64,000 bases of DNA from Pseudomonas sp. ATCC 13867 (GCF_000349845.1 NC_020829.1:1984001-2048000); one strand, 5' to 3'. Positions 1 through 9,600 are shown, numbered from the stretch's first letter. Numbers and translations: made by a program. The notes: generated by a model not told the origin, from the sequence alone.

Positions 1-324
1 GACACCCAGGGCAGCCGGCTGTACAGCTTCGACGATCTGCTGCAGGACGGCGAGCAGGGCAGCGGCCTGGCCGAAGATGCTTCGCACCAGGGCAACGAGC
101 CCGCCCACGGTCTGGAAGACGAACGCTTCCAGGCGGCGCTCGCCGACGCCATCACCAAGCTGCCCGAACGCGAGCGGCTGGTGCTGGCGCTGTACTACGA
201 CGAGGAACTGAACCTCAAGGAGATCGGCGAAGTGCTGGGCGTCAGCGAATCCCGGGTCAGCCAGTTGCACAGCCAGTGCGCCGCGCGCCTGCGGGCACGC
301 CTGGCGGAGTGGCGAGCGCACTGA
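1..324 (+). CDS. fliA: RNA polymerase sigma factor FliA (sigma-28), C-terminal part; 5' end outside the window
   Basis: The reading frame is open from base 1 and stops at TGA 322-324, so only the last 107 residues are seen. They contain sigma region 4: the stretch LPERERLVLALYYDEELNLK followed by the helix-turn-helix KEIGEVLGVSESRVSQLH that reads the -35 element of class IV flagellar promoters. In Pseudomonas FliA drives late flagellar and chemotaxis genes, and fliA directly precedes cheY, as it does here. The identification rests on this motif and on the synteny; the start and regions 2-3 lie upstream of base 1. Confidence 0.93.
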   Translation, partial: DTQGSRLYSFDDLLQDGEQGSGLAEDASHQGNEPAHGLEDERFQAALADAITKLPERERLVLALYYDEELNLKEIGEVLGVSESRVSQLHSQCAARLRARLAEWRAH

Positions 325-501
325 GCTTCGGGTAGTTTCGCGTCGGATTTTTCTTGCGAGAAAGCCTCAGGTCTTGAGTTTTCTCCTGGGCGCCGTCCCT
401 TTGACGCCGCCCACACGGGATGAGCGCACGCCGCTCAATGAATTGACGGTACGCCCGCCAGGACGTGCCTGGTATCGATGGAGGTCGGTTTGGACAAGAA
501 T

Positions 502-876
502 ATGAAAATTCTCATCGTGGACGATTTTTCCACGATGAGGCGCATCATCAAGAACCTCCTGCGGGACCTGGGGTTCACCAACACCGCGGAGGCCGACGAC
601 GGCACCACCGCGCTGCCGATGCTGCACAGCGGCAATTTCGACTTCCTCGTCACCGACTGGAACATGCCCGGCATGACCGGCATCGACCTGCTGCGCGCGG
701 TGCGCGCCGACGAGCGCCTGAAGCACCTGCCGGTGCTGATGGTCACCGCCGAGGCCAAGCGCGACCAGATCATCGAAGCGGCCCAGGCCGGGGTCAACGG
801 CTATGTGGTCAAGCCTTTCACCGCTCAGGTGCTGAAAGAAAAGATCGAGAAGATTTTCGAGCGGGTCGGCAGCTAG
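502..876 (+). CDS. cheY: Chemotaxis response regulator CheY
   Basis: Single-domain receiver of 124 residues that, once phosphorylated by CheA, binds the flagellar switch. The acidic pocket is IVDDFS near the N-terminus (residues 5-10), the phosphoacceptor is Asp52 in [10 protein letters not shown], the Thr switch is in MVTAE and the conserved Lys104 is in VVKPF. I chose ATG 502 because MKILIVDD is the usual Pseudomonas CheY start. A well-spaced GGAGG at 480-484 would instead fit a TTG at 490, giving four extra residues, so the exact start is uncertain. cheZ follows after a strong hairpin. Confidence 0.95.
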   Translation: MKILIVDDFSTMRRIIKNLLRDLGFTNTAEADDGTTALPMLHSGNFDFLVTDWNMPGMTGIDLLRAVRADERLKHLPVLMVTAEAKRDQIIEAAQAGVNGYVVKPFTAQVLKEKIEKIFERVGS

Positions 877-882
877 TAGGGT

Positions 883-920
883 CTGTTGATGTTTCGCCGC
901 TTGCGCCGAAACACCAACAG
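883..920 (+). other. Stem-loop between cheY and cheZ
   Basis: CTGTTGATGTTTCG (883-896) pairs with CGAAACACCAACAG (907-920): a 14-bp stem with one mismatch and a 10-nt loop. There is no T-tract, so it is not a typical terminator. It ends 13 nt before the AGAGGG ribosome binding site of cheZ. An mRNA processing, stability or translation-coupling element is the natural reading, but this is inference. Confidence 0.6.
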
Positions 921-942
921 CCCCTCGCATCAAGAGGGCGTC

Positions 943-1728
943 ATGGATCTCGTCAACGAATCCGCGGGTGACTTCGAGTCGACCCTGAAAAAACACGCGC
1001 GCGAATTGGTCGATTGCCTGGAGCAGGGTGATGTGCAGACCGCCGTGCAACTGATCTCCGAGCTCAACCAGGCGCGCGATCGCGGGCTCTACCAGGAAGT
1101 CGGCAAGCTCACCCGCGAGCTGCACAACGCCATCGTCAACTTCCAGATCGATCCCAGTTCCCCGCGCGCCCAGGAAGTCTCGCAGATCGCCGACGCCACC
1201 GACCGCCTGTCCTACGTGGTGACGATGACCGAGAAAGCGGCCAACCGCACCATGGACCTGGTGGAAGAGTGCACCCCGGTGGTGATGCACATCGAGACCC
1301 AGGCCAAGGCGCTGCAGGAAGACTGGTCGCGCTTCATGCGTCGCGAGCTGGGCCCCGACGCCTTCCGCGACCTGGCCAAGCGCGTCGAGCAGTTCCTCTA
1401 CATCAGCGCCCAGGACAGCCGCAAGCTCTCCGCGCACCTCAACGACATCCTCCTCGCACAGGACTTCCAGGACCTCACCGGGCAGGTGATCAAGCGCGTC
1501 ACCAGGCTGGTCACCGAGGTCGAGGCGAACCTGGTCAAGCTGGTCTGGATGGCCGGCCAGGTGGACCGTTACGCGGGCATCGAGCACGACCACGACGGCA
1601 TGCGCGACGCGGTGGAAAAAGAAAGATCGTCCAAGGGTGAAGGTCCGCAGATCGCTGCCGATACAAGAAAGGACGTCGTATCCGGTCAGGACGATGTCGA
1701 CGATCTGTTGTCCAGCCTTGGTTTTTAG
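943..1728 (+). CDS. cheZ: Protein phosphatase CheZ
   Basis: Dephosphorylates CheY-P to end the chemotactic signal. The protein has 261 residues and a long helical body that includes TDRLSYVVTMTEKAANRTMD and the catalytic-helix segment DILLAQDFQDLTGQVIKRV, in which the DFQDLTGQ motif carries the phosphatase Asp/Gln pair. The C-terminus DDVDDLLSSLGF is the CheY-binding tail found in this family. The start at ATG 943 is preceded by AGAGGG at 933-938; an upstream in-frame ATG at 886 would fall inside the hairpin and is not preferred. It sits between cheY and cheA. Confidence 0.95.
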   Translation: MDLVNESAGDFESTLKKHARELVDCLEQGDVQTAVQLISELNQARDRGLYQEVGKLTRELHNAIVNFQIDPSSPRAQEVSQIADATDRLSYVVTMTEKAANRTMDLVEECTPVVMHIETQAKALQEDWSRFMRRELGPDAFRDLAKRVEQFLYISAQDSRKLSAHLNDILLAQDFQDLTGQVIKRVTRLVTEVEANLVKLVWMAGQVDRYAGIEHDHDGMRDAVEKERSSKGEGPQIAADTRKDVVSGQDDVDDLLSSLGF

Positions 1729-1759
1729 GCGTCCGCTGACGCTGTAGAGGGAGCACCGA

Positions 1760-3997
1760 ATGAGCTTCGACGCCGATGACGAGATCCTCCAGGACTTCCT
1801 GGTGGAGGCCGGCGAGATCCTCGAGCAACTGTCCGAGCAACTGGTCGAGCTGGAAAGCCGACCCGATGATATGGACCTGCTCAATGCGATTTTCCGTGGG
1901 TTCCACACCGTCAAGGGCGGCGCGGGCTTTCTCCAGCTGAACGCGCTGGTGGAGTGCTGCCACATCGCCGAGAACGTGTTCGACATCCTGCGCAAGGGCG
2001 AGCGTCGCGTGGATGCCGAACTGATGGATGTGGTCCTGCAGGCGCTGGACACCGTCAACGTCATGTTCCAGCAAGTGCGCGATGCGCAAGAGCCGACCCC
2101 GGCCACGCCTGAGCTGCTGGCGGCGCTGTCGCGCCTGGCCGAGCCGGGGGCCGCTCCCGCCGAAACTCCCGCTGCGGTCGTTGCCGAGCCTGTCGTTGAA
2201 GAAGCCCCGGCCGCTGCGGCCGCGTATGGCGACATCACCGACGCCGAGTTCGAACAGCTGATGGATGCCCTCGAGCCTGCCGCAGAAGCGCCTGCTGCGC
2301 CGGTTGGCAGCGGTGGCGACGACATCACCGACGACGAATTCGAAGCACTGCTCGACCAGTTGCACGGCAAGGGCCAGTTCAGCGCTGCTGCCAAGGAACC
2401 CGTCAGCGCGGCTCCGGCACCGGTTGCCGAGGCGCCCGCCGCCGGTGCTGGCGACGAGATCAGCGACGACGAGTTCGAAGCGCTGCTCGACCAGTTGCAC
2501 GGCAAGGGCCAGTTCACCGGCGCGAAGGAAGAAGCCGCTGCTCCCGTCGAGGCTGCTGCTGCCGAGGTCAAGCCCGAGGAAGCTCCGGCTGCCGGTGGCG
2601 ACGACAACATCACCGACGACGAATTCGAGAAGCTGCTCGACGAGCTGCACGGCAAGGGCCAGTTCACTGGCGCGAAGGAAGAGCCGGTCGCAGCTGCACC
2701 ATCCAATGCACAGCCCAAAGCGGCTGCTGCACCTGCGCCCAAGCCCGCTGCCGCTCCGGCGCCGGCCGCTGCCGCCAAGCCTGCTGCGGCCAAGCCCGCC
2801 GCTGCCGCTGCAGAGAAACCGGCCAACGAAGCGGAAACCACCGTGCGCGTGGACACCGCGCGCCTGGACGAGATCATGAACATGGTCGGCGAACTGGTGC
2901 TGGTGCGTAACCGCCTGGTGCGCCTGGGCGCCAACAGCGGCGACGAGGCGATGGCCAAGGCCGTCTCCAACCTCGATGTGGTCACCGCTGACTTGCAGTC
3001 AGCGGTCATGAAGACCCGCATGCAGCCGATCAAGAAGGTCTTCGGGCGCTTCCCGCGACAGGTCCGCGACCTGGCTCGCAGCCTGAAGAAAGAGATCAAC
3101 CTGGAACTGATCGGCGAAGAGACCGACCTCGACAAGAACCTGGTCGAGGCCCTGGCCGACCCGTTGGTGCACCTGGTGCGCAACGCCGTGGACCACGGCA
3201 TCGAAGGCCCCGACGAGCGCGAGGCCGCCGGCAAGTCGCGTTCGGGCAAGGTGGTGCTGTCCGCCGAGCAGGAAGGCGACCACATCCTGTTGTCGATCTC
3301 CGACGACGGCAAAGGCATGGACCCGGACGTGCTGCGCGCCAAGGCCGTGGAGAAGGGCCTGCTGGACAAGGATGCGGCCGATCGCCTGTCCGAGTCCGAC
3401 TGCTACAACCTGATCTTCGCCCCGGGCTTCTCGACCAAGACCGAGATCTCCGACGTCTCCGGCCGTGGTGTCGGTATGGACGTGGTGAAGACCAAGATTT
3501 CCCAGCTCAACGGCATCATCAACATCTACTCGGCCAAGGGTCAGGGCTCGAAGATCGTCATCAAGGTCCCGCTGACCCTGGCGATCATGCCGACCCTGAT
3601 GGTGATGCTGGGCAACCAGGCCTTCGCCTTCCCGCTGGTCAACGTCAACGAGATCTTCCACCTCGACCTGTCGAACACCAACGTGGTCGATGGCCAGGAA
3701 GTGGTGATCGTCCGCGACAAGGCCCTGCCGTTGTTCTACCTCAAGCGCTGGCTGGTGCCGGGCGCGCAGTATGACGAGCCGGGCGAGGGCCACGTGGTGA
3801 TCCTCTCCGTGGGCACCCAGCGCATCGGCTTCGTGGTCGACCAGTTGGTGGGCCAGGAAGAGGTGGTGATCAAGCCGCTGGGCAAGATGCTGCAGGGCAC
3901 GCCGGGCATGGCCGGGGCCACCATCACCGGGGACGGGCGCATCGCGCTGATCCTCGATGTGCCGAGCATGCTCAAGCGCTACGCGCGGCGTATCTGA
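1760..3997 (+). CDS. cheA: Chemotaxis histidine kinase CheA
   Basis: Cytoplasmic histidine kinase of 745 residues that phosphorylates CheY and CheB. The Hpt domain at the N-terminus has the phosphorylated His49 in [13 protein letters not shown]. Residues 150-360 are an Ala/Pro-rich linker holding three near-identical copies of [17 protein letters not shown] (about 184-208, 231-253 and 280-302) and a partial fourth near 155-173. The dimerisation helices follow, then the ATPase domain ([28 protein letters not shown]) and a C-terminal CheW-like domain. RBS GAGGGAGC lies just upstream of ATG 1760. A canonical P2 domain is not recognisable; the repeats occupy its place. Confidence 0.96.
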   Translation: MSFDADDEILQDFLVEAGEILEQLSEQLVELESRPDDMDLLNAIFRGFHTVKGGAGFLQLNALVECCHIAENVFDILRKGERRVDAELMDVVLQALDTVNVMFQQVRDAQEPTPATPELLAALSRLAEPGAAPAETPAAVVAEPVVEEAPAAAAAYGDITDAEFEQLMDALEPAAEAPAAPVGSGGDDITDDEFEALLDQLHGKGQFSAAAKEPVSAAPAPVAEAPAAGAGDEISDDEFEALLDQLHGKGQFTGAKEEAAAPVEAAAAEVKPEEAPAAGGDDNITDDEFEKLLDELHGKGQFTGAKEEPVAAAPSNAQPKAAAAPAPKPAAAPAPAAAAKPAAAKPAAAAAEKPANEAETTVRVDTARLDEIMNMVGELVLVRNRLVRLGANSGDEAMAKAVSNLDVVTADLQSAVMKTRMQPIKKVFGRFPRQVRDLARSLKKEINLELIGEETDLDKNLVEALADPLVHLVRNAVDHGIEGPDEREAAGKSRSGKVVLSAEQEGDHILLSISDDGKGMDPDVLRAKAVEKGLLDKDAADRLSESDCYNLIFAPGFSTKTEISDVSGRGVGMDVVKTKISQLNGIINIYSAKGQGSKIVIKVPLTLAIMPTLMVMLGNQAFAFPLVNVNEIFHLDLSNTNVVDGQEVVIVRDKALPLFYLKRWLVPGAQYDEPGEGHVVILSVGTQRIGFVVDQLVGQEEVVIKPLGKMLQGTPGMAGATITGDGRIALILDVPSMLKRYARRI

Positions 3998-4053
3998 TTC
4001 TTGCGCGTGTGGGGGCGCCCGCGCGCGTGGCAAGGCTTCATTCAGGAGTGTCT

Positions 4054-5166
4054 ATGGCTGTCAAAGTCCTGGTGGTGGACGATTCGGGATTCTTCCGTCG
4101 CCGTGTCTCGGAGATCCTCTCCGCCGATCCGCAGATCCAGGTGGTCGGCACGGCCACCAATGGCCGCGAGGCGATCGACCAGGTGCTGGCGCTCAAGCCC
4201 GACGTGATCACCATGGACTACGAGATGCCGCTGATGGACGGCATCACCGCCGTGCGGACCATCATGCAGCGCTGCCCGACGCCGGTGCTGATGTTCTCCT
4301 CGCTGACCCACGAGGGCGCGCGGGTGACCCTGGACGCGCTGGATGCCGGCGCGGTGGACTACCTGCCGAAGAACTTCGAGGACATCTCGCGCAACCCGGA
4401 CAAGGTCCGCCAACTGCTGTGCGAGAAGGTCCATACCATTGCCAAGAGCAATCGCCGCTTCGCCGCCTACGCCTCCTACTCCGGTAGCGCTTCGGCTTCC
4501 GCGCCCGCCGCCGGCGGTACCCCGCGCCAGGCCGCGACGGCCCCCTCCGGCGGCCAGGCGCCCGCCGCTCCCGCGCCGGCGACCTCCGCCGCCCCAAAGC
4601 GTAAGGCCTACCGGCTGGTGGCCATCGGTACGTCCACCGGTGGGCCGGTGGCGCTGCAGCGGGTCCTGACCCAGTTGCCCGCCAATTTTCCCGCGCCGCT
4701 GGTGCTGATCCAGCACATGCCGGCGGCCTTCACCAAGGCCTTCGCCGAGCGCCTGGACAAACTGTGCAGGATCACCGTCAAGGAAGCCGAGGACGGCGAC
4801 CTGCTGCGCCCCGGTGTGGCCCTGCTGGCCCCCGGCGGCAAGCAGATGATGGTCGACGCCCGTGGCGCGATCCGCATCCTGCCCGGTGACGAGCGCCTGA
4901 ACTACAAGCCCTGCGTCGACGTGACCTTCGGTTCCGCGTCCAAGGCCTACGGCGACAAGGTGCTGGCGGTGGTCCTCACCGGCATGGGCGCCGATGGCCG
5001 CGAAGGTGCGCGCATGCTCAAGCAGGGCGGTGCCCAGGTGTGGGCGCAGGATGAAGCCAGCTGCGTGATCTACGGCATGCCGATGGCGATCGCCAAGGCG
5101 GGCCTGGCCGACGCGGTGTACAGCCTGGACGACATCGGCCGCCACCTCACCGAGGCCTGCGGCTGA
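4054..5166 (+). CDS. cheB: Chemotaxis protein-glutamate methylesterase CheB
   Basis: Removes methyl groups (and deamidates) on chemoreceptor signalling domains to reset sensitivity. In 370 residues there is a receiver domain with phosphoacceptor Asp55 ([13 protein letters not shown]), an Ala/Pro-rich linker at about 140-185, and a catalytic domain with the Ser motif GTSTGGP, the His motif IQHMPAAF and the Asp motif [11 protein letters not shown] 4054 is chosen because CAGGAG lies 6-7 nt upstream and [10 protein letters not shown] is a normal receiver start. The stop codon overlaps the motC start by one base (TGATG), which implies translational coupling. Confidence 0.95.
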   Translation: MAVKVLVVDDSGFFRRRVSEILSADPQIQVVGTATNGREAIDQVLALKPDVITMDYEMPLMDGITAVRTIMQRCPTPVLMFSSLTHEGARVTLDALDAGAVDYLPKNFEDISRNPDKVRQLLCEKVHTIAKSNRRFAAYASYSGSASASAPAAGGTPRQAATAPSGGQAPAAPAPATSAAPKRKAYRLVAIGTSTGGPVALQRVLTQLPANFPAPLVLIQHMPAAFTKAFAERLDKLCRITVKEAEDGDLLRPGVALLAPGGKQMMVDARGAIRILPGDERLNYKPCVDVTFGSASKAYGDKVLAVVLTGMGADGREGARMLKQGGAQVWAQDEASCVIYGMPMAIAKAGLADAVYSLDDIGRHLTEACG

Positions 5167-5906
5167 TGGATGTGCTCAGCCTGGTCGGCCTGATCCTCGC
5201 GCTGGTCGCCATCATCGGCGGCAACTTCCTCGAGGGCGGGCATGTCGGCGCGCTGGCCAACGGCCCGGCGGCGCTGATCGTGGTCGGTGGCACCCTGGCC
5301 GCCGCGCTGCTGCAGACCCCGGTGGCGGTGCTCAAGCGTTCGCTGCACATGCTGCGCTGGATCATCCTGCCGCCCAGGGTGGACCTGGTCGGCGGCATCG
5401 GCCACGTGGTCGGCTGGAGCATGACCGCGCGCAAGGAAGGCCTGCTGGGCCTGGAAGGCGTCGCCGACGCCGAACGCGATCCTTACGCGCGCAAGGGTCT
5501 GCAATTGCTGGTGGACGGCGCCGAGCCGGAAGCCATCCGCAGCATTCTCGAAGTCGACCTGTACAACCAGGAAAGCCGCGATCTGGCGGCGGCCAAGGTG
5601 TTCGAAAGCATGGGCGGCTACTCGCCGACCATCGGCATCATTGGCGCGGTCATGGGCCTGATCCACGTGATGGGCAACCTCGCCGACCCCAGCCAGCTGG
5701 GCAATGGCATCGCCGTGGCCTTCGTTGCCACCATCTACGGCGTGGGCCTGGCCAACCTGTTGCTATTGCCGGTGGGCAACAAGCTCAAGAGCATCGTGCT
5801 GCGCCAGTCCTGCTACCGCGAAATGCTGATGGAGGGCCTGCTGTCCATCGCCGAGGGCGAGAACCCGCGCTCCATCGAATTGAAGCTGCAAGGCTTCGTC
5901 GGCTGA
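5166..5906 (+). CDS. motC: Flagellar motor stator protein MotC (MotA family)
   Basis: MotA-type stator subunit of the second stator (MotCD), which in P. aeruginosa is needed for swarming and high-load swimming. The 246 residues show an N-terminal hydrophobic segment (LVGLILALVAIIGGNFLEGG), the family segment GPAALIVVGGTLAAALLQTP, a cytoplasmic region, and two C-terminal membrane helices around TIGIIGAVMGLIHVMGNL and IAVAFVATIYGVGLANLLLL. It overlaps cheB by one base and is followed 13 nt later by motD, its partner subunit. Confidence 0.94.
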   Translation: MDVLSLVGLILALVAIIGGNFLEGGHVGALANGPAALIVVGGTLAAALLQTPVAVLKRSLHMLRWIILPPRVDLVGGIGHVVGWSMTARKEGLLGLEGVADAERDPYARKGLQLLVDGAEPEAIRSILEVDLYNQESRDLAAAKVFESMGGYSPTIGIIGAVMGLIHVMGNLADPSQLGNGIAVAFVATIYGVGLANLLLLPVGNKLKSIVLRQSCYREMLMEGLLSIAEGENPRSIELKLQGFVG

Positions 5907-5919
5907 GGAGGGGACATCA

Positions 5920-6804
5920 ATGCCTCGCCGTCGCCGCCACGAGGAACACGAGAATCACGAACGCTGGCTGGTGTCCTACGCGGACTTTATCACCCTGCTG
6001 TTCGCCTTCTTCGTGGTGATGTACTCGATCTCCTCGATCAACGAGGGCAAGTACAAGATCCTCTCGGAAACCCTGACCGGCGTGTTCAACCAGGCCGACC
6101 GCTCGGTGCGTCCGATCCCCATCGGCGAGGAGCGGCCACGTACCCAGCAGCCGGACCAGTCGCTGAACGAGCCGCAGGACGAAGGTCAGGCCCAGGGCAG
6201 CCCGGATACCTTGCAGCAGATATCCAGCAGCATGCGCGAGGCGTTCGGCGAACTGATCAAGAGCGATCAGGTCAGCGTGCGCGGCAACGAGTTCTGGATC
6301 GAGATCACCCTCAATTCCAGCCTGTTGTTCCCCAGCGGCGATGCGATTCCCAATGACACCGCCTTTGGCATCATCGAGAAGGTCGCCAGGATTCTGGCGC
6401 CTTACCGCAACCCGGTGCATGTCGAAGGCTTCACCGACAACGTGCCGATCCACAATGCCCAGTACCCGACCAACTGGGAACTGTCGGCGGCCCGCGCCGC
6501 GAGCATCGTGCGCATGCTCGCCCAGGACGGGCTGGATGCCGGCCGGCTGGCGGCGGTGGGCTATGGTGAGTTTCAGCCGGTGGCCGACAACGCCACGGCG
6601 GACGGGCGAGCCCGCAATCGTCGGGTGGTGCTGGTGATTTCCCGCAACCTCGAGGTGCGCCGCAGCGTGAGCGGCGTGGGCAGCGGCAAGGCGCAGCCCG
6701 ATCCGGCGCTGCGTCACGCTGGCACGCAACCTGCACCGGTGGTTGCCAGCGAGGCGCCCGGCAGTGGCGCCGTCAATTCTTCGACGTCGGTTGCGGGAGA
6801 GTGA
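5920..6804 (+). CDS. motD: Flagellar motor protein MotD (MotB family)
   Basis: MotB-type stator subunit of 294 residues. The basic N-terminus (MPRRRRHEEH) is followed by one membrane helix containing Asp22 in SYADFITLL, the proton-conducting residue of the family. The C-terminal half is an OmpA-like peptidoglycan-binding domain: VEGFTDNVPI, the NWELSAARAASIVRML helix and GRARNRRVVLVI. A Shine-Dalgarno GAGGAGGGG lies just upstream. The last 60 residues are a low-complexity tail. It pairs with MotC. Confidence 0.94.
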   Translation: MPRRRRHEEHENHERWLVSYADFITLLFAFFVVMYSISSINEGKYKILSETLTGVFNQADRSVRPIPIGEERPRTQQPDQSLNEPQDEGQAQGSPDTLQQISSSMREAFGELIKSDQVSVRGNEFWIEITLNSSLLFPSGDAIPNDTAFGIIEKVARILAPYRNPVHVEGFTDNVPIHNAQYPTNWELSAARAASIVRMLAQDGLDAGRLAAVGYGEFQPVADNATADGRARNRRVVLVISRNLEVRRSVSGVGSGKAQPDPALRHAGTQPAPVVASEAPGSGAVNSSTSVAGE

Positions 6805-6851
6805 AACGTGACGACCCTGAACCGATCCTGTGCAAGCGGGGAGCGAGCACT

Positions 6852-7640
6852 ATGAAAGTCTGGGCGGTAGCCAACCAGAAAGGTGGCGTCGGCAAGACCA
6901 CATCCTCCATCGCCCTGGCGGGCCTGTTGGCCGACGCCGGCAAGCGTGTGCTGATCGTCGACCTCGATCCGCACGGCTCGATGACCAGCTATTTCGGCCA
7001 CGACCCGGACACCCTGGAGCACAGCGTGTTCGACCTGTTCCTGCACCAGGGCAACGTGCCCGAGGGGCTGCCGGAGTCGCTGCTGCTGCCCACCAGTCAC
7101 GAGAACATCCGCCTGCTGCCGTCGAGTACCGCGCTGGCCACCCTGGAGCGCCAGTCGCCGGGGCAGAACGGCCTGGGCCTGGTGATCGCCAAGAGCTTGG
7201 CGCAGTTGTGGAGCCAGTTCGACCACGCGATCATCGACAGCCCGCCGCTGCTCGGCGTGCTGATGGTCAACGCGATGGCGGCCAGCCAGCACCTGGTGAT
7301 CCCGGTGCAGACCGAGTTCCTCGCCCTGAAGGGCCTGGAACGCATGGTCAACACCCTGAAGATGGTCAACCGCTCGCGCAAGCAGGCGCTGCCCTTCACC
7401 ATCGTGCCGACCCTGTTCGACCGTCGTACCCAGGCATCGCTGGGCGCGCTGCGGATGTTGCGCGACACCTATCCCGAGACGCTCTGGCAGGCCTTCGTGC
7501 CGGTGGATACCAAGCTGCGCGACGCCAGCCGCCACGGCCTGGTGCCCTCGCGCAACGAGGCCGGCAGCCGGGGCGTGATCGCCTACCGCGCCTTGCTCAA
7601 GCACCTGCTGACCCAGGTGCCGGCGGCGCAGGTGGCTTGA
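6852..7640 (+). CDS. parC: ParA-family ATPase ParC, polar positioning of chemotaxis arrays
   Basis: MinD/ParA-type ATPase of 262 residues. The deviant Walker A KGGVGKTT is at residues 10-17, the switch I region is DLDPHGSMTSYFG, and Walker B is in HAIIDSPPLLGVLMVNA. In Vibrio the orthologous ParC places chemoreceptor arrays at the cell pole, and Pseudomonas keeps the same ParC-ParP-CheW gene order; that function is inferred by family and position. ATG 6852 is preferred over the upstream in-frame start at 6801 because GGGGAG lies upstream and MKVWAVANQKGG is the normal ParA N-terminus. Confidence 0.85.
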   Translation: MKVWAVANQKGGVGKTTSSIALAGLLADAGKRVLIVDLDPHGSMTSYFGHDPDTLEHSVFDLFLHQGNVPEGLPESLLLPTSHENIRLLPSSTALATLERQSPGQNGLGLVIAKSLAQLWSQFDHAIIDSPPLLGVLMVNAMAASQHLVIPVQTEFLALKGLERMVNTLKMVNRSRKQALPFTIVPTLFDRRTQASLGALRMLRDTYPETLWQAFVPVDTKLRDASRHGLVPSRNEAGSRGVIAYRALLKHLLTQVPAAQVA

Positions 7641-7731
7641 GCATGGCGAGCCTGAATTTCCGACGAGAGCGTTCAAGTCTCGTCACCCAGCGGCCGATAG
7701 GCTGGAAAGTCCCTTTGCGCGGTCATCAACC

Positions 7732-8625
7732 ATGAGTCGTTCCGCTACCGCCACGCGCCCCCAGCTTGCGCTGCAGTCCTATCTGGACGCGCTGCTGCAG
7801 GATGCTTTCGAAGAGTTCGCCGACGAACCGCCGGCGCCCGTCGTCGCGCCCGAAGCTCCGGCAGCGGTTGCCCTGGCCAGTGCCGAGATCGTGGCGTCGG
7901 CCGTTGTCGAGCCCCCGTCGACCCTGGTGTCGCCGCAGCGCGACAGCGTCAGCCTGGATGAATTTGAAGCCGCGGTGCTCGAGGAGCAGGTGCGTGATGC
8001 CCGGCTGAGCGTTGCCCACGAGCCCGCTGCGCGTCCGGTCGGGGCCGAGCCGGTGGTGCCGCACACCGCGTCTCCGGCGCAGAGCGCGCAGGTCATCGAA
8101 CTGCGCCAGCCGGGCAGCGCCGAACTGCCGGTCGCGCCGCTGGCGCTGCTGGACGACGGCCGGCCGGTATGGGCCGCCGAACCTTTCGAATGCCTGCTGT
8201 TCGACGTCGCCGGGCTGACCCTGGCGGTGCCGCTGGTCTGCCTGGGTTCGATCTATCCGCTGGCGGGCCACGATCTGACTCCGCTGTTCGGCCAGCCGGA
8301 CTGGTTCCTCGGCATCCTGCCGGGTCAGGCCGGCAACCTGAAGGTGCTGGACACCGCGCGCTGGGTGATGCCCGAGCGCTACCGCGACGACTATCGCGAA
8401 GGCTTGCAGTATGTGATTTCCGTGCAGGGCTACGAGTGGGGGCTGGCGGTGCACCAGGTCAGCCGCTCGGTGCGCCTGGATCCGTCCGAGGTGAAGTGGC
8501 GCACCCAGCGCCAGCAACGCCCGTGGCTGGCCGGCACGGTGATCGAGCAGATGTGCGCGCTGCTGGACGTCTCGGCGCTGGCCGAACTGATCGCCAGCGG
8601 CGCAACGCGGCGCCCTCGGCATTGA
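7732..8625 (+). CDS. parP: CheW-domain protein ParP
   Basis: The 297-residue protein has a disordered, Ala/Pro/Val-rich N-terminal half (about residues 1-145) and a C-terminal CheW-like domain (from ECLLFDVAGLTLAVPLVCLG to about residue 285). This is the architecture of ParP, which links ParC to CheA and stabilises chemotaxis arrays in Vibrio. It lies between the ParA-type ATPase gene and cheW, the conserved context for ParP. Alternative: a second CheW adaptor; the long N-terminal linker favours ParP. Confidence 0.8.
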   Translation: MSRSATATRPQLALQSYLDALLQDAFEEFADEPPAPVVAPEAPAAVALASAEIVASAVVEPPSTLVSPQRDSVSLDEFEAAVLEEQVRDARLSVAHEPAARPVGAEPVVPHTASPAQSAQVIELRQPGSAELPVAPLALLDDGRPVWAAEPFECLLFDVAGLTLAVPLVCLGSIYPLAGHDLTPLFGQPDWFLGILPGQAGNLKVLDTARWVMPERYRDDYREGLQYVISVQGYEWGLAVHQVSRSVRLDPSEVKWRTQRQQRPWLAGTVIEQMCALLDVSALAELIASGATRRPRH

Positions 8626-8696
8626 GTGCGCGCCGATCCATTTAACGAAATTCACCATGCCCCCGGCGGCGTGGTTCGACGAAGAGGCGAGGGGAT

Positions 8697-9176
8697 ATGA
8701 AGAAAACGTCAGCGCAAGGTGCCGAAGATCCGATTCTGCAGTGGGTCACCTTCCGCCTGGACAACGAGACCTACGGCATCAACGTGATGCAGGTCCAGGA
8801 AGTGCTGCGCTACACCGAGATCGCGCCGGTGCCGGGTGCCCCGAGCTACGTGCTGGGCATCATCAACCTGCGCGGCAACGTGGTGACCGTGATCGACACC
8901 CGCCAGCGCTTCGGCCTGGACCCGGCGCCGGTCTCGGACAATACCCGCATCGTCATCATCGAAGCCGACAAGCAGGTGGTGGGCATCCTGGTCGACAGCG
9001 TCGCCGAGGTGGTCTACCTGCGCCAGTCCGAGATCGAGACCGCGCCGAACGTCGGTAACGAGGAATCGGCCAAGTTCATCCAGGGCGTGTGCAACAAGAA
9101 CGGCGAACTGCTGATCCTGGTCGAGCTGGACAAGATGATGACCGAGGAAGAGTGGTCGGAGCTGGAGAGCATCTGA
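8697..9176 (+). CDS. cheW: Chemotaxis coupling protein CheW
   Basis: Adaptor of 159 residues that couples chemoreceptors to CheA. A single CheW/SH3-like domain runs from QWVTFRLDNETYGINVMQVQ through APSYVLGIINLRGNVVTVID to the C-terminal GELLILVELDKMM, all typical CheW core segments. A GAGGGG ribosome binding site lies just upstream of ATG 8697. The next gene begins one base after its stop, so the two are almost certainly co-translated. Confidence 0.95.
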   Translation: MKKTSAQGAEDPILQWVTFRLDNETYGINVMQVQEVLRYTEIAPVPGAPSYVLGIINLRGNVVTVIDTRQRFGLDPAPVSDNTRIVIIEADKQVVGILVDSVAEVVYLRQSEIETAPNVGNEESAKFIQGVCNKNGELLILVELDKMMTEEEWSELESI

Positions 9177-9177
9177 G

Positions 9178-9588
9178 GTGCTGTCGATTGCACTGGTGAT
9201 CCTCGGGCTGGCCTGTGCGGGCCTTGCCGGGACCTGCGTCTGGCTGGCGGGGCGTCAGCGCGTCCAGCAGGCGCAGGCGGCGGAACAGGCCGGACGGATC
9301 GCCGAGCTGGAGCAGCGCCTGAAGGAGCTGGGCAAGCGCATCGAGTCCTACCAGCAGATCAACGTCCGCATGGGCGAGGAATTGCGCGAACTCGGCAAGC
9401 AGGTTGCGCCCTTGCCCGAGCGCCTGACGCGCATGGAGCAGCGCGATCCCGCCAGTCTGACCTTCAGTCAGGCCGCGCGCCTGGTCGGCATGGGGGCGAG
9501 TCCCGAGGACCTGACCCAGAGCTGCGGCCTGTCCCAGGCCGAGGCCGAACTGGTCGCTCGCCTGCATCAGGGCAAGGCGCGCGACTAG
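9178..9588 (+). CDS. DUF2802 family protein, last gene of the chemotaxis operon
   Basis: 136 residues starting at GTG 9178, two bases after the cheW stop. An N-terminal membrane helix (SIALVILGLACAGLAGTCVW) is followed by a coiled coil rich in Glu/Gln/Ala (about 25-85) and a C-terminal conserved domain (LTFSQAARLVGMGASPEDLT ... LSQAEAELVARLH) that matches DUF2802. The family is consistently found behind cheW in Pseudomonas and its biochemical role is not established. A helix-turn-helix-like fold at the C-terminus is possible. Confidence 0.8.
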   Translation: MLSIALVILGLACAGLAGTCVWLAGRQRVQQAQAAEQAGRIAELEQRLKELGKRIESYQQINVRMGEELRELGKQVAPLPERLTRMEQRDPASLTFSQAARLVGMGASPEDLTQSCGLSQAEAELVARLHQGKARD

Positions 9589-9600
9589 CCCGTCGTCCGC

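Noticed and set aside
367..3369. A 1000-residue minus-strand frame opposite cheY-cheZ-cheA
   Set aside because: It is the mirror of real GC-rich genes: low-complexity Ser/Ala/Arg composition, no domains, and well-supported genes on the other strand.
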